DNA of 64,000 bases, from positions 153,825 through 217,824 of the forward strand of contig VXIS01000044.1 in assembly GCA_008704415.1 (NCBI GenBank), written 5' to 3'. Positions 31,791 through 43,756 of this stretch are shown one piece after another. The position numbers and the translations under genes were made by a program. The DNA comes from Sphaerosporella brunnea (lineage: Eukaryota; Ascomycota; Pezizomycetes; Pezizales; Pyronemataceae). Within the stretch, counting starts at the first letter, position 1. The number at the start of each line of letters is the position of its first letter. The notes beneath the pieces are model-generated. The model saw nothing but the letters and a program-made list of their open reading frames with translations, had not been told where the DNA came from and did not search any database.

Positions 31791-34001
31791 CTATTGCCAC
31801 GCGCCGTTGGTGGGAGGTGTTTCAGTGGTAGTGTTAGATCTTGGGAACACCGGTACAGTTTCCAGAGTCTCCAGCCCACCCATCGTGCCCGTCTGCCCCG
31901 AAAAGTTCCCTTGCATTTGAGCCTGCATCTGCGCTTGCTGCTGTTGCAACATCATGCTCGCCCTGAAAGGATTTGTGCCGCCAGGAACTGACAGTGCGGA
32001 TCCGCCGGTGGGCTGTGGCGAGATACCGGAGCTGCGCGCGAAGGGGTTGGTGCCGCTGCCAGCTGTCGTGGCGGATCGTCCCACCATGTTATTCTGTGTA
32101 GGCGATGCGGCGGTGAGAATTGTTGGCGGCGTTTGCGTTGTGCGTGCGAAGGGGTTGGTCGATTTTGATTGTTTGTTGCTGCTGCTGCTGCTGAGGTAAT
32201 GACGGAGTAGAGGTGCCAAACCCTCCGGTGGAGTTTGCCATCAGCATCGACTGGCGGAATGGATTGTGGCCTGTCTGTGATGGGACCTGTAGGCCCGCTG
32301 CTACTGCTGGTGGTGGTGGTGGTGGCGGTGGTGGTGGTGGCTGTTGTTGATGCTGTTGCTGCACAAACTGCTGGGGTATAGCAGGAAGCTCGGGGATAAT
32401 GTGTTGCTGGTCCTGCGGTGTGTAGCCGCCAAACCAGTTCCGGTGAAATGCGACTGCACCGGTTGAGCTGGGAGTTCGCTTACTGGTTGCTGAGGGAAAG
32501 GATTATTGTTCTGTTGGTAGCCCATCGGGAAACCGCCTGTTTGGTTGGGCAACAGCTGGTGTTGGGACATCATTTGCTGCTGCGGCGGTACTCCGTACAT
32601 CTGCTGCCCATAGGGATTTGCCATCATCTGCGGCGGCGCAATCCCAGTCATTTGAGATGCCATTTGTTGCTGCTGTACTGGTTGGTTTGCAAACATTGGG
32701 GTTTGCTCCGTCTCTATGCTCTCGAAAAAGTCGATGAGATCTGGTGCAATCTTTGGGGGCTCTTTTGGTGCTGCTGATGCAGTTGGCGTAGGTCCCATTT
32801 GTGCAGGTGCTGTCTTTGCGCCGCCAGGTTGCGGGGGCTTCGCCGCTCCTCCGTTATCCTTCGCCTCCTTCTGAGCCAAATACTGTCTCCTGTTTACATC
32901 GAAATCAGGATCGTTCAAGTATTCTTCCAGGGACGAGGTCAAGCTAGTCGGCGCATGCTTTATATTGGGGATTTGCAACCGTGTCGATGTCTCTACTCTG
33001 CGCGCCGCTTGGAGAAAATCCACCACATCTGCCGTTTGTTCGGTGAAGACCTTGTATATTCTGAGGGCCCGCTCGGCATCGTAACGTGACATTTCGAAGT
33101 AGTGTTCTGTGAGAGATGATTAGTCCTGCATTCACAATTGTACGCACAGGTGGGCTGGCTGACCAAGAACATTGATAACGCCCTCATTGACGACATGGAA
33201 AAGCTCCAAAAGGTCCGACACCAGCAACCTGAATGCAAGTAGCGTAATTTCATTGTCCGCCTCGTCGTCCAGGAACTGCCAGCACACCGATCAGCAACAA
33301 CCTTTTGGGTAGTCCAGACCTGTATAAAATCGTGGCTTACGTTGCACTTAAGCAATGCCTTTATTTGCAACTGGACACACTCGACCTCCCGCAACAACCC
33401 TTTCTCGACGCTCAGCTTTCGTAGACGGCCTTGGCCATCCCGAACAAAATCCGTTCGTACATCGCCGTATGTCCTCGCGCGCTCAGTCAAGTAATTAGAG
33501 TAGTTGCGTATGTTTCGTCCTTGTATCTGTGCTGCGACGAGGTTAGCCGGGCCCTCGGAGCTGCGCCTGAATGCCACTACGAACCGTCCGAATAGTGCGA
33601 CAAAGTTATCAGCCGTGGGTTTCGCCGGAGATACGCAATGTGACATCTCGCTCCCCCTCACGCATCATGTAATGAACGACAATCAAAGCTTAAAGACAGT
33701 CTAGACGACATCAGCACTGCCGACAAAAGACCAACTGAGCCATGATAGCCTACAGTCCATGAATTATCTCTCAGCCTATTGTTGATGGCTCTGAACACCT
33801 CCGCAATCCCCGCCTCACCCGCATGCGTCGCGATAAGAATGTGCTCGACATATTTGGCCTTCGGTGCTGCGAGCTTGTGTTTGGTAGCCCCCTACTCCGC
33901 AGTTAGCATTCCCTTCTCTGTCCCCTGATGCGACTTCCAACTGAGGTGAAGTTGGTTTTGCGACAACTGACCTTCACCGACTTCTCGAATGAACTCGCCA
34001 T
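31791..34001 (-). pseudogene. AP180/ANTH clathrin adaptor with several frameshifts
   Basis: Exons by homology: 34001-33972, 33891-33754, 33700-33585, 33531-33341, 33275-33164 and 33106-31791. The ANTH domain is clear: MASSFEKSVK-GATKHKLAAPK, KYVEHILIATHAGEAG, QGRNIRNYSNYLTERAR, LLAFRLLVSDLL, HYFEMSRYDAERAL. The tail has the clathrin/EH-binding features of the family (NWFGGYTPQ, several NPF motifs, Gln- and Pro-rich). However, the frame is broken at least four times: twice in exon 3 (near 33690 and 33622), near 32445, and in a CAG run near 32180. The protein normally links PIP2 membranes to clathrin in endocytosis. Either it is a decaying gene or the consensus is locally wrong; loss of a G or C in a short run would explain most breaks. 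Confidence 0.75.
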
Positions 34002-36173
34002 GGATCCTCTTGCGGAAGCCTCGACGTCCCTCCTCCGGCGGCCCAGGTAGTATTCTCTTCCCAGTGCGCTGGGCAGGTCGCGAATGACTTTGCCGAAGCG
34101 CGCAGCAGGACTTCCTCTCTCGCGGTACGTCACTGTCTCTTGTTTTGGCGGTGCTTTCGGTTGCGAGCCGTGTCTCTTGCACTTTATCTCTCTCTCTCCT
34201 TGACGGTAGGTAGCTGTTGTGGGTCAGTCGCTCGCTGGGGGTTCCGGGAGTTCCGAGCGCGCTATTGTCGCGACTTTCGGTGATGGGGTGGCTTGCACTA
34301 ATGCAGCAGCGAGGGTGGGGATGAGGATATATCTATTCGTCGAGATCGCGATCGCAGATTCAAACGACAGACGCTGCTGTCAGTTGGAGAAAACGAAGTG
34401 TTTATTGCACTTGAGGTGGGGGGGGGTGCCGGCCCAGGCGCAGAGTGATGTGGCAAGTTTCACGAAAACAACGGCGATCAGGGAAACGAAAGTGGTTCTG
34501 CAGGTGGGGAGGAGAAAAACGGTCGGACGCGTGGATGGTGTTCTCTGTGCCACCACCACCTCGAGATCTCCCGTGTAGCTGCCTGCCCGTCCGCGGTGAT
34601 CGTCGTTTGATATTCTGATGAAGAAGAGACCAGGCAGGAACCTCCGGAATATAATAATCATCTGGTCCAGGAAGGTAGGTTGTGTTTACTGTGATTAGCA
34701 AAGTGGTTCCCATGCTTCTAACCCAAAATCATCCTTCCATTCGTCTTATTCAGAACAGACCTTCGGCTTGTATCGCGGACTGATACGGTTTATAAGGTCG
34801 CCGGTTTAATAAAGAGTTTGCGATTTCAATATAAATTCTAAATTTTATACTCGGAATCCTCGGTTGCCATCGTCGATTTAGAATTTAAGATGAAATCGCG
34901 AACTCTCAAATATGTCGTTTGCAAATTTCCACTCCAAACAAAGACAGCGAGTGATACATTGTGAGGTGAGAGACAACCCGGAGAATGGGGTCTTGAAATG
35001 TGTGGTGGAAGTACCTTCCACCCCTGGCGAGAATTCGAAGACAATGGAAAAATTCAAGATGAGAAGATAAATGGTTAGCTCGGAGCATTACTAGTGATAT
35101 CTGATGACTTGGATCACTGTGAATGTGGGCATGTAGGTCGAAAATGTAGCAGTCCTACAACATCGTACCAGCATGAAGGCCGATATGATAGCGTAGTTGG
35201 TCGGCGTACCGACAACTCCGGGCAAGACAAATACCACAGTCTCAGGTGTTCATCCGTTGCCCTTACTCTGCCATGGTGATCAGAGAACGATCATACCAAA
35301 CCTTGCTGTATCGCAGACATATACTGAGCCAAAGGATCTCTCGCCTAGGACTCCACCTTGTGTGCGATTGAATGAATGAATGCCGAAGGCGCGAATTCAG
35401 AGGAAAGAGACCACAAGATATCACAGAGGAAAAGACAAGTCGCATATGGAAAAACAAAAAAAAAGACTTGATTCAAACTACAAAGGAACAAAAACAGGAT
35501 CATGAAAACAGCGAAAATGAGAGATAAATCCTTCCAGTTTGGGTCAGAGATGCCATAAAGCGCCTGGAAAGGTAACAAGGTATGTTGTGCCCAAACGCCT
35601 ATATCACCATCCACCAACCACCAACGAAGCAAAGACCCTTGAGCCAGCCCGCCGAAGCGGAGGAGAGTACAGATGCACGAGGGCGGGGGGATCTAATCAT
35701 AGACTGCACGCTAGGCTTTCATCATCTGTGAATGTTATTAGCATTGAAATTGGAGGTTTGTGAAATGTGGGAGCATACTTGTAAAACTTGGAAGGATGAG
35801 GAAAAAAAAGGGAGAACGATGGCACGTTGGGCTTTTATGAGACCTTTTGGCCTTGGCCGGCCAAAATTCCACGTGACTTTGGCTACGCCTGCCGTTCCCA
35901 GAAATGCACTTTCACCATAAACTAAGCGGCCACGGAGTGATGTACAAAGGACGTGCAGTGAGAAAAGTGCTGCTGCTCATTTAACTATTCTTCCACGAGT
36001 TGTCCTCTAGCTGCCAGTGGTGATTAGATACAATTTCTGGCGAGTGATCGCGAACGCAAGTTTAGCACTCCAAACTTCTTTTGCTTGGCGGACACTCTAA
36101 CGAAGTAGGTTGAGAACTCAGACACGTCGCCCCACCCCCTCCTCGCCCACACGAGACGAAGCTCCCAAACGCC
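34002..36173. promoter_or_regulatory. 2.2-kb divergent intergenic region (AP180 / mt-AspRS)
   Basis: Holds both promoters, a 94-bp palindromic element (34813-34906), and otherwise nothing recognisable. Short frames on either strand show no protein-like character. Confidence 0.5.
34813..34906. mobile_element. 94-bp palindromic element (possible MITE)
   Basis: Arms 34813-34842 (starts AGAGTTTGCGATTTCA) and 34877-34906 (ends TGAAATCGCGAACTCT) pair at about 26 of 30 positions around a 34-base loop. No clear target duplication. It may be a MITE remnant or a transcribed hairpin. Confidence 0.55.
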
Positions 36174-38793
36174 ATGTCGACGGTTTCGCGCATATGCCCT
36201 CGCTGTCGAATACGAATCTTGAATCATGGCTCCCTTTCACCCGCCTCTGCTTTGCGGTCTCGTCGTCCCGGTCAGCGCAGCCTGATGTCGGCAGGCCGTC
36301 AGCCATTGGGATTCCAGTCGCGAAAATTCTCTGAAAAATCTTCAGACACTCCCGACAAAGCGACAAATGCTCCCGAAGACGATAGACAATCCAAAGAAGA
36401 GGAGTATCCGCTGGCGGATCCAGTGAGAGTTAAATTGAACGCATCTAGGTTGGACTTGGACAAGCCGGAGTGGCGACGACCCAAGCGTCTCACCACCACA
36501 GACGTCCAGAGGTTTTTGGCAAAGGTGAAGAAGGTGGAATCAAAGGATGCATCTGATGTGTTTACCTTTTCCATAAAGGATGCTTCGAAGGTCGATAAGA
36601 CCTACGAAATGCTGCTCGCTCCGCTCCCAGGCCACGCCAGTGGGCGACGGTTGCCAGGACGAGCACCGGTCCGAGAGCCAATAGATCCTTCTGAGCTTCC
36701 CCCAGTTCTGAGGGAGGCACAATCGAAGTGTGACTTTGCCCTCTACGTATTCGCAGTTGTGGAAGGACTCTAATGTGTGCAGTCAAGTTTCCACGAGCCA
36801 CGCATACAGTTGGCGAAATATCTGATCGCCATGAAAACCTCGACGTAACTATCCACGGATTCATCAAATCCGTCCGCAAATCCAATCGAAAAACAACCTT
36901 CTTGATGCTCTATGACTTCCTATCCGGTCCCGAGAACGCGATTCAACTTGTTTCTACGATCGAAGACGATTGCACCGAGGAAGAAAAGGCGGCGCATACT
37001 GCGCTGCTTAAACTTCCCCCCTTTGTGCCGGTGGCTATCCAAGGCGTGGTTGTCGCTCCGAACCTGCCGCCAGCACCCGAAGGCTTGGGCGAGAAGGACT
37101 GGAAGGGGTCAAAGCCAGAAAATAAGCCAGAGATTCGGCTGAAGTCGTTGAAGCAACTCAACTCGGTATCACCCTTGACTTACACCCCGGAAACGATCTT
37201 CCCCCCAGAAAAGAGGCACCTTCAGTTGCGCACTTATGAGCCGCTTAGACGTGCCTTGCGCATGAGAGATGATGTGAGTGCTAGAGCCCGGTATTTCCTG
37301 CGTAGGAATGGGTTCATGGAGGTCGAAACGCCTTTGCTCTTCAAGTCCACTCCTGAAGGAGCGAGGGAATTTCTCGTCCCCACTCGCAGCAAAGAGAATG
37401 GTGGTGGGATGTGCTACGCTCTCCCTCAGTCGCCCCAGCAATACAAACAGATTCTCATGGCCAGTGGTGTGGCGCGGTACTTCCAGTTCGCCAAATGTTT
37501 TAGGGACGAGGACTTGCGTGCGGACAGGCAGCCCGAATTTACGCAGCTCGACTTGGAAATGTCGTTTGCCCGACAAACAGATGTCGTAGACGTCATCCAG
37601 CGACTTATTCGAGAGCTGTTCTTAGGCGTCTTGGAAGTCGACGTCCCTTATAACTTCAACAAGATGACCTACTACGAAGCGATGAGGTCATACGGCATTG
37701 ATAAACCCGACCTGCGCTTTGCAAAGCTGAAGGTTTGTTCTGTTGAAAGCTAGGTGCACTTTCATTTGCTGATGACAGCAGATTCATCGTGTCCCCTACC
37801 GGCATACTCGAAAGGGTATTCAGATGGTCGACACTTTCTACATACGCAAGGGACGTCAATCGCCAGAGGTAATGAAGAAACTTCAACAGGAATTTCTGGC
37901 GGAGCACCAGTGCGAAGGGCCTGATGCATTTATGTCTTACATAGCCGGCGAAGATACAGCCAACGGCGTACCAGAGCATGGTTTATCAGCGCAAGAAGTC
38001 GAGAATATAAATGATCACCTAGAATTATACGATGGTGACATGGTTATCATGGTGAATTACAAGCCTGGGAGGCTGTCGGTAAGTTGAATGCCTTCTCTTG
38101 TGCGTGCTGCATGCTGACATGTGGTAGGGTGGGAGCACAAGGCTCGGAAGACTGCGGCAGGCTTTGATAAACAAGGCCGTTGAAGCCGGCGTTTTGGACG
38201 TACCGAAGGTCTTCGCGTTTACTTGGATAGTCGATTTTCCTCTGTTCTCTCCTGTCGACGAGTCTGAACCCGGCCAGAGTGGCACCGCTGGCCTTGCTTC
38301 GACTCATCATCCGTTCACAGCTCCCCATGAAGACGACATCGACCTGCTTTTTACCGAGCCCCACAGGGTCCGGGCGGAACACTATGATATCGTAGTTAAC
38401 GGTATTGAATTGGGTGGCGGTTCAAGGAGAATACACGATCCGGACCTGCAGCGGTATATCCTGGAAGAAGTCATCAAGGTACATCCGGACAAACTCCACC
38501 AGTTCGACCATCTTCTTGAGGTTTTGGCGAGCGGATGTCCCCCACATGCGGGAATTGCGCTTGGCTTCGATCGGTTGCTTGCAGTTATGATGGGGACGGA
38601 CAGTGTGAAGGACGTCATTGCGTTCCCGAAAAACTCAAAAGGTGTTGACCCCTTGGTTAAGTCGCCGAGCTTGGCGAGCAACGAAGCTTTGAAGACGTAC
38701 TGGTTGCAGAAGATTCCTTCGCACGAAACGGCAGCTGAGACGGCTTCGGAGACGGCAGCTGAGACGGCTTCGGAAACGGCTACAAAGGAATAG
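36174..38793 (+). CDS. MSD1: mitochondrial aspartyl-tRNA synthetase
   Basis: Exons 36174-36729, 36783-37732, 37782-38078 and 38128-38793; 822 residues (823 if exon 3 starts at 37779). The first intron uses an uncommon GTGACT donor but has a CTAAT branch and CAG end, and joins SKF-KFPRATHTVGE in frame. The N-terminus is Arg/Ser-rich with no early acids (matrix targeting), then about 150 residues of unclear linker before the OB-fold anticodon domain. Class II catalytic motifs are visible: EGAREFLVPTR, motif 2 in FRDEDLRADRQPEFTQLD, and motif 3 GIALGFDRLLA. This is the bacterial-type AspRS charging mitochondrial tRNA-Asp. The tail ends in a short ETAAETAS repeat. Confidence 0.92.
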
Positions 38794-38984
38794 ATGTGGG
38801 CTATCTGGGATCAATGGTTGTTTTCTTGCTTAGATGTATAACATTTGCTTGTTTGTTCTAGAGATGAGGATGCTGAAGTACAGCCGGGGTAAATCATGAC
38901 ATGCCTCGGGTCAATCGCGTGAACTCGGAGCTATTTCTTTCGTCTGACGCTCTCTCCTTCTTTATTCGCTCTATGTACATTGCA

Positions 38985-39734
38985 ATGGCTTTGGATCAAC
39001 TGCAAACACTCTCAAGCTACACTGCTTGCGACATCTCCGATGCCCTCTTAAAGCTCAAAGTTCCGCACGCCGGCTTCCTAGCCGACATTGGTGGGGCAAC
39101 ACACCACGGGAACCAGCATCTTCTCCGCTGACAAACGTCCGACTTCGCAGAGCTTCAACACAGCCCATCGTCACCGAGCACGTCACCGCTCATAGCACCC
39201 GCCACCACGGTCCTCTTCGCGCGGAAAACCGAGGCGGCGCCAGCAGTAGCAGCAGCATCGAACCTTCCCGCCGACAGCCACTTTGCAGATGTAGTCAGCG
39301 CGGGGGGCACGATAGCAGTGCTCTCGTCGCCGGCGGGCACGCGCAGCGCAGCGATGGGCGGGCTCGTGGCGCAGCGCATGGCGAAGCGCGGGGTGGTCGG
39401 CGCCGTCGTCGGCGGGCGCGTGCGCGACGTGACCGAGATGCCGGCGCGCTGGGAGGTCTGGGCGGCCGGCGTGAGCACTGTTGGCGCCGGCGCCGAGACC
39501 AGGGCCGTCGCCGTTGACGTGCCCGTCGAGGTCGCCGGCGTCACCGTCTGCGCCGGCGACATCGTGTTTGCGGATGCGAAAGCTAGAGGCGTCGTCGTTA
39601 TCCCGCGCAGCAAGCTGGAGGAGGTGCTGCGTCTCTTGCCGCTGGCTGTTGAGATGGATAGACTTGTTGCGCTGGACTTGGAAGCCGGCGAGGGTCTCGC
39701 TGCCGCGTTTAAGAAGCGTAGGGGGAAGTTGTAG
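38985..39734 (+). CDS. RraA-like family protein (aldolase/RraA fold)
   Basis: Exons 38985-39090 and 39151-39734; the intron (60 nt, GTGGGG, CTGAC branch, CAG) joins phase 1; 229 residues. N-terminus SSYTACDISDALLKLKVP is the family start. GTIAVLSSP, MGGLVAQRMAKRGVVGAVVGGRVRDVTEM and ADAKARGVVVIP form the RraA core, with the G-x(n)-R-D active-site segment of HMG/CHA aldolases present. Bacterial relatives inhibit RNase E or act as 4-hydroxy-4-methyl-2-oxoglutarate aldolases; the fungal role is unknown. The coding region is markedly GC-rich compared with its flanks. An ATG at 38973 could add four residues. Confidence 0.85.
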
Positions 39735-40211
39735 TTTTTTTGTCCAGAGATCTTCCATAATTCACAAAGTGTCACTCGACACATGCTATCGGATGGGCTG
39801 CGCACGGATCTAAATGGCTGGATCCATGTCGACTTTACTTCATAGGATCATTTCTATAGTAAATCGTCTCATCTGAACTCTTTACAAACAAAAATGGCTG
39901 GATCCGTCGAGATCTGGGTCTGTAACGCTCACGCGAACTGGGCGCACCTATATGCGGGACTCGTGGTATAGATTATATTAAACCGCTCTTGCATCTTTGT
40001 GTATGGTCGATATGTTGAACTCCCCAAATCCGATGCCCATGACAAAAAAGAAAAAGCCGCACAACTATGATAATCTATAATAGGTAGAGTAGAAGCAAGT
40101 GCGCTGAAAATCAAGCCGTCTATAGTGATGCCATCCATCAATACAAAATCATAAAAAATAAACCCGCATCCCAATCCAAACACCTATCTATGCGCCGTTC
40201 CGTTGGTAGAC
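39735..40211. other. intergenic region between convergent genes
   Basis: AT-rich 3' sequence. Contains a short direct repeat AAATGGCTGGATCC at about 39812 and 39891. No gene. Confidence 0.55.
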
Positions 40212-40933
40212 TTATTCAAGCCTGGGTAATGTTTTTCGTTCCTCGCCCTTGATCACTGTAGTAATAACTAGTCAGCTGGTTTGCTCGCAGATAAACGGAG
40301 GAGTAGTAGGAGCGGAGAAAGCCATACATCGATTGTAGAGAACCCAACTGGTGACAATTGCGATCGGCAGTGCAACAATTGCAGTCCGAACTCTGGATTC
40401 GGAATTAGTTTCTGACCATCTTTTCTCAAACAGAGCAACACTCACTTCCTTTCGGCGCTCTTGTATTTCGCCGGCAGCTCCTGTGGACTAAGCGGCGTGG
40501 GAATGCCGCGATTCGCAAATGGTGCGCGCTGCTGCTTCTGCGCTGGCGACAACGACGGTGACGGCGGCGGCGCCTGCGTAGACTTTCCGCGCCGCGACTG
40601 AATCATGAATCGCGGGGTGAGAGGTGGAGCGCGGAATGGCGGTAGAGCTGCCTCGGGAGCTGGTGCAGGTGACGGCGGCGATGGCATCGTGTATGTTGAA
40701 CTGAGGCGCGACTGGAACATGGAGGTGAACGACGGGCTGTTTCGGCTGCGCGACTCGATCATAAATGATGGGGTCTTGGGCGGCGGACGGAATGGTAGCA
40801 GCGAGGCTGTTGACGGCGCTCGAGGCTGAGGCGGTTTTCCTGGCCTTCTGTTGCAAACGGAGGGCGGGAGGGTTGTGGAAGTGGTTGTTGCTACGGCGGC
40901 GGGCGTGGTGTCAGGCGCAGTGGCAGCAGACAT
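40212..40933 (-). CDS. small single-pass membrane protein, conserved C-terminus
   Basis: Exons 40933-40446, 40392-40328 and 40255-40212; introns 53 nt (GTGAGT...CAG) and 72 nt (GTATGG, CTGAC branch, CAG), phases 2 and 1, both exact; 198 residues. Exon 1 is a Pro/Ser-rich region with two copies of a motif around LPFRPPPKTPSFMIESR and LPPFRAPPLTPRFMIQSR. The small exons 2 and 3 encode TAIVALPIAIVTSWVLYNR, a clear transmembrane helix, and the charged end GEERKTLPRLE. The helix plus GEE-KTLPR tail recurs in short fungal membrane proteins of unknown function as far as I recall. Exons 2 and 3 are too small to be noticed as ORFs. Confidence 0.75.
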
Positions 40934-41848
40934 TTTTTTTTGGCGTTGACTACTAGTTATCGTGGTTAGGGGCAGTTCGGTCGAGGAACAGGACACTTTG
41001 ATTTTGATGTGAAGAATGAAAGGAGAATCAGGAACGAGAGAAAGGAGAAGAAAAATAAGAAGAAGAAAAAGGAATTCTTGTTTCTGTGTATGGATGGATG
41101 GATGAGTCTGCACCGCTCCTCTGCTCAATCTCGTCGCAGCACCCAGATTTTGATTGACAGATTAACTGCTCCAGTGCCTATCAATCGGTCTACCTAGTCA
41201 ATTCCAGGTTGCTGCTGCCAATCAATCAATCAATCAGCATCGACATCTCCCAACACACTCGCTCTCGAGCATATCCCGTTGGCGCAGCACGGTAGGGAAG
41301 GGCATTGGGAACCGTGCCCCCTGCTGCGCCTTCCCAAACCTGCGCGCAACCCGGAAGAGTCCTCTAGAGTGAAGCAACTCCATGCTTATCATAGCCACAT
41401 TCTATCATCTCCATGCCCATCGCAGGTAGGCACTTGCCTATCGTCATGTACCCATGTAAGCGCTGCATGGTGAGGTTTCATTCGTAGCGAGCGAGGATGA
41501 AGCTCGACGATCACAGGGAGTGTAGCTTGGGAGGCTTTCGGCCGATGCTTCTCCCCGGCGAAGTTGGACTACCGAAGGCGTACCGGTCGAACCGCGTCGG
41601 AGAGGAGAATATTGCTCGTTCACCGTGTCGGCGGCCTCGTGCGCAAGGGAGTGAGCGAGAAGCTGGAAGGATGTAAAACTGACGTCTGTTCTGAAGTGCC
41701 CCGAATTGAACGTTTTGTCTCCTGAGCTAGGTGCTCTCCTTCCAGATCTGTTATTATGTTATGTACATGCAAAAAAAACATGAGAAATCATTCCATCATC
41801 CTATGCTTGTGCTTCTATCACCTCATTACTATATTACAATCAAGCCTC
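40934..41848. other. intergenic region
   Basis: About 900 bases: upstream of the small membrane protein gene and 3' of RIC8. It contains AAG-rich sequence (about 41040-41075) and ATCA repeats (41221-41236). No gene is supported. Confidence 0.5.
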
Positions 41849-43756
41849 CTAATCATCCAATTCTTGGAATCGTCCCTCTTCAACCGCCTGCTCCACCGGG
41901 TTCTTGACTTTCACGACACCCGTCTTCTTCAACCTACTCCTCGGCCGCAGATTAGCCCACGCTCTGCTTACCAGCCTCCTCGTGAAACGATAGAACAACG
42001 GGATGGGGGTGTTTCCATGCCTTTCAAAAAGCACAAACAACCGCTCCGCTTCGCGCTCCTTCTCTTCCTCCGTCTTCCCCTCGAATGGGTCTGCCGCCGC
42101 TTGCTCCGATTCTAACGTCTGTCCCGTGATCGGGTTTATGGGCTTCGAAGCCGAGGAAGCGGCCGCATCCGCTTGGAACGTCTCCGTGGGGATGGGAATG
42201 TTGTGTGAGACCAAGAACCCCGAGGCGTAGCCGTAACCCACGTTAAGGATAAACTCCTGCACGTTGGAGTTCGAAAGTTCGAAGAGGAGGTAAGAGACAC
42301 TCTCACGCGTGTTCGGGCTCGAGGCCGAGTTGGATTGCTGTAGTAGCCTTGCCGCAAGAGAGGTTCCTTTGCCCAATGGCTGATTCCGTTCCCTTGGTAA
42401 AGCAATATAAGCACTACCTTCCGCCACCCACCTTCCAACACCAGATAGACAACTCACTCTTCGGATGGCAACAGCTGCTTTTTGAGATAGGATTTGACTT
42501 CTTCCTCCGGAGTCTGGACGATCCTCCGCAACAGCGTGATCAACGGTGCCCCGTTTTCGTCCCAACTTGTTGAAGCCGGAAATCCCAGATTGGCGTCGAT
42601 CGACTTATCCAGGATCTCCACCAACCTTCTTACATTGCACAGCGGGTCTGATGGCGGGAAAGCGTCGTCTTTGGAAGCGGACAAATCCATGTTGATCAGG
42701 GCATTGATCACGAATGTGATCGGCGGTTGCAGTGGGAAAGGGGGTAATTCACGGCCGCGCAGTATAGCGAGCAGGTGTGGTACAGATCTGAGCGTCTACA
42801 TCAGCATAAAAGCGCCCAAGTCTCGCCGTAGATACCGACTTTATGAAGAGATCCTCCCGATCCTTTACGAAGTGTGACAAATTGAATACAAGCTTCAGCG
42901 TTTCGGAGAGAGCCATTTCATCCATGGCGGACGGTGATCGGGCTTTCTCGTCGCCACTATAAGTTTTTGCATGTCGTGCCAGAGCCTTGAATCGCCGATG
43001 TCAGCCAGGCAAAGAGCAGATGCATGTAAATCAGACGGCTTTACCTCGTCAATGCTCTGCTCGAGTTTTTGCTCACTCAGCAGGGACTCTAGGTCCACGG
43101 TTGTGCCATAGGTGATCAGCAACATCAACCGTGCCAACAAGAATTCATCGTCCACTGATGCGTTCTGTAAATGGATGTGAGCAATGTGTTCTGGGGTGTG
43201 GCAAACGACGTGAGAGACAAACTGCGAACTTCGCGGCAGCTTTCACTGGGAACCCAAGGTCGACAAAAATTTGTCGAGTCCTCGGGACCAGCAAGAGTGC
43301 ATTGGCAAGACATCTCAAAGCCTCTCTGGCAGCTGGACAATCTGACCCATCCACAAACCCGTGCTCCCCTATTGTCTCGATACCCTACACGCCGTGAGCA
43401 AGGCTCTCTACGCCACAAAGAACCGGAGCGCAAATACCTCTTTGGAGAATATCGGATCGCATTGTTTCGGGTCCCGGCCGTACACCTTCAGCTTTTCTAG
43501 CGTGGCGGCTCTCTCTGTACACAACCGGTGTAAGCTTTATGCTTTCACAACAAGGCCACTTCCTCACAAATGCTCACCGGACGAGGAAAGGTTCTTTTCG
43601 TCCAAGTCGGTGCGCAGAACATCTAGCAGGCGCTGAACGTGCTGTAGCTTGTCTGGATGGTTGGTCGTCAACCGCTGTCCGCAGGAATTGGGGGGAATGG
43701 CAGCGCAGACTCTCGCCGGGCACCGAGCGTGCGGCTGGAGGTAGCGGAGAGCTCAT
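41849..43756 (-). CDS. RIC8: Ric8/synembryn, guanine nucleotide exchange factor for G-alpha
   Basis: Eight exons by splice logic: 43756-43724 (uncertain), 43674-43578, 43514-43438, 43384-43223, 43164-43045, 42985-42840, 42787-42458 and 42392-41849; 502 residues, all phases consistent. Recognisable armadillo-like segments: LEKLKVYGRDPKQCDPIFSK, AREALRCLANALLLVPRTRQ, DDEFLLARLMLLITYGTTVDL, LKLVFNLSHFVKDREDLF, TPEEEVKSYLKKQLLPSE and SPNTRESVSYLLFELSN. The C-terminus VKNPVEQAVEEGRFQEL is the family end. Ric8 is a cytosolic exchange factor and chaperone for heterotrimeric G-alpha subunits, controlling growth and asexual development in fungi. Exon 1 depends on a poor GTGCCC donor; a slip in the six-C run near 43690-43695 is the alternative. 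Confidence 0.85.

Noticed and set aside
31417..31879. Minus-strand ORFs of 127 and 152 codons between the F-box and AP180 genes
   Set aside because: Hydrophobic residues arise from poly-A/T sequence; 3' UTR of two convergent genes.
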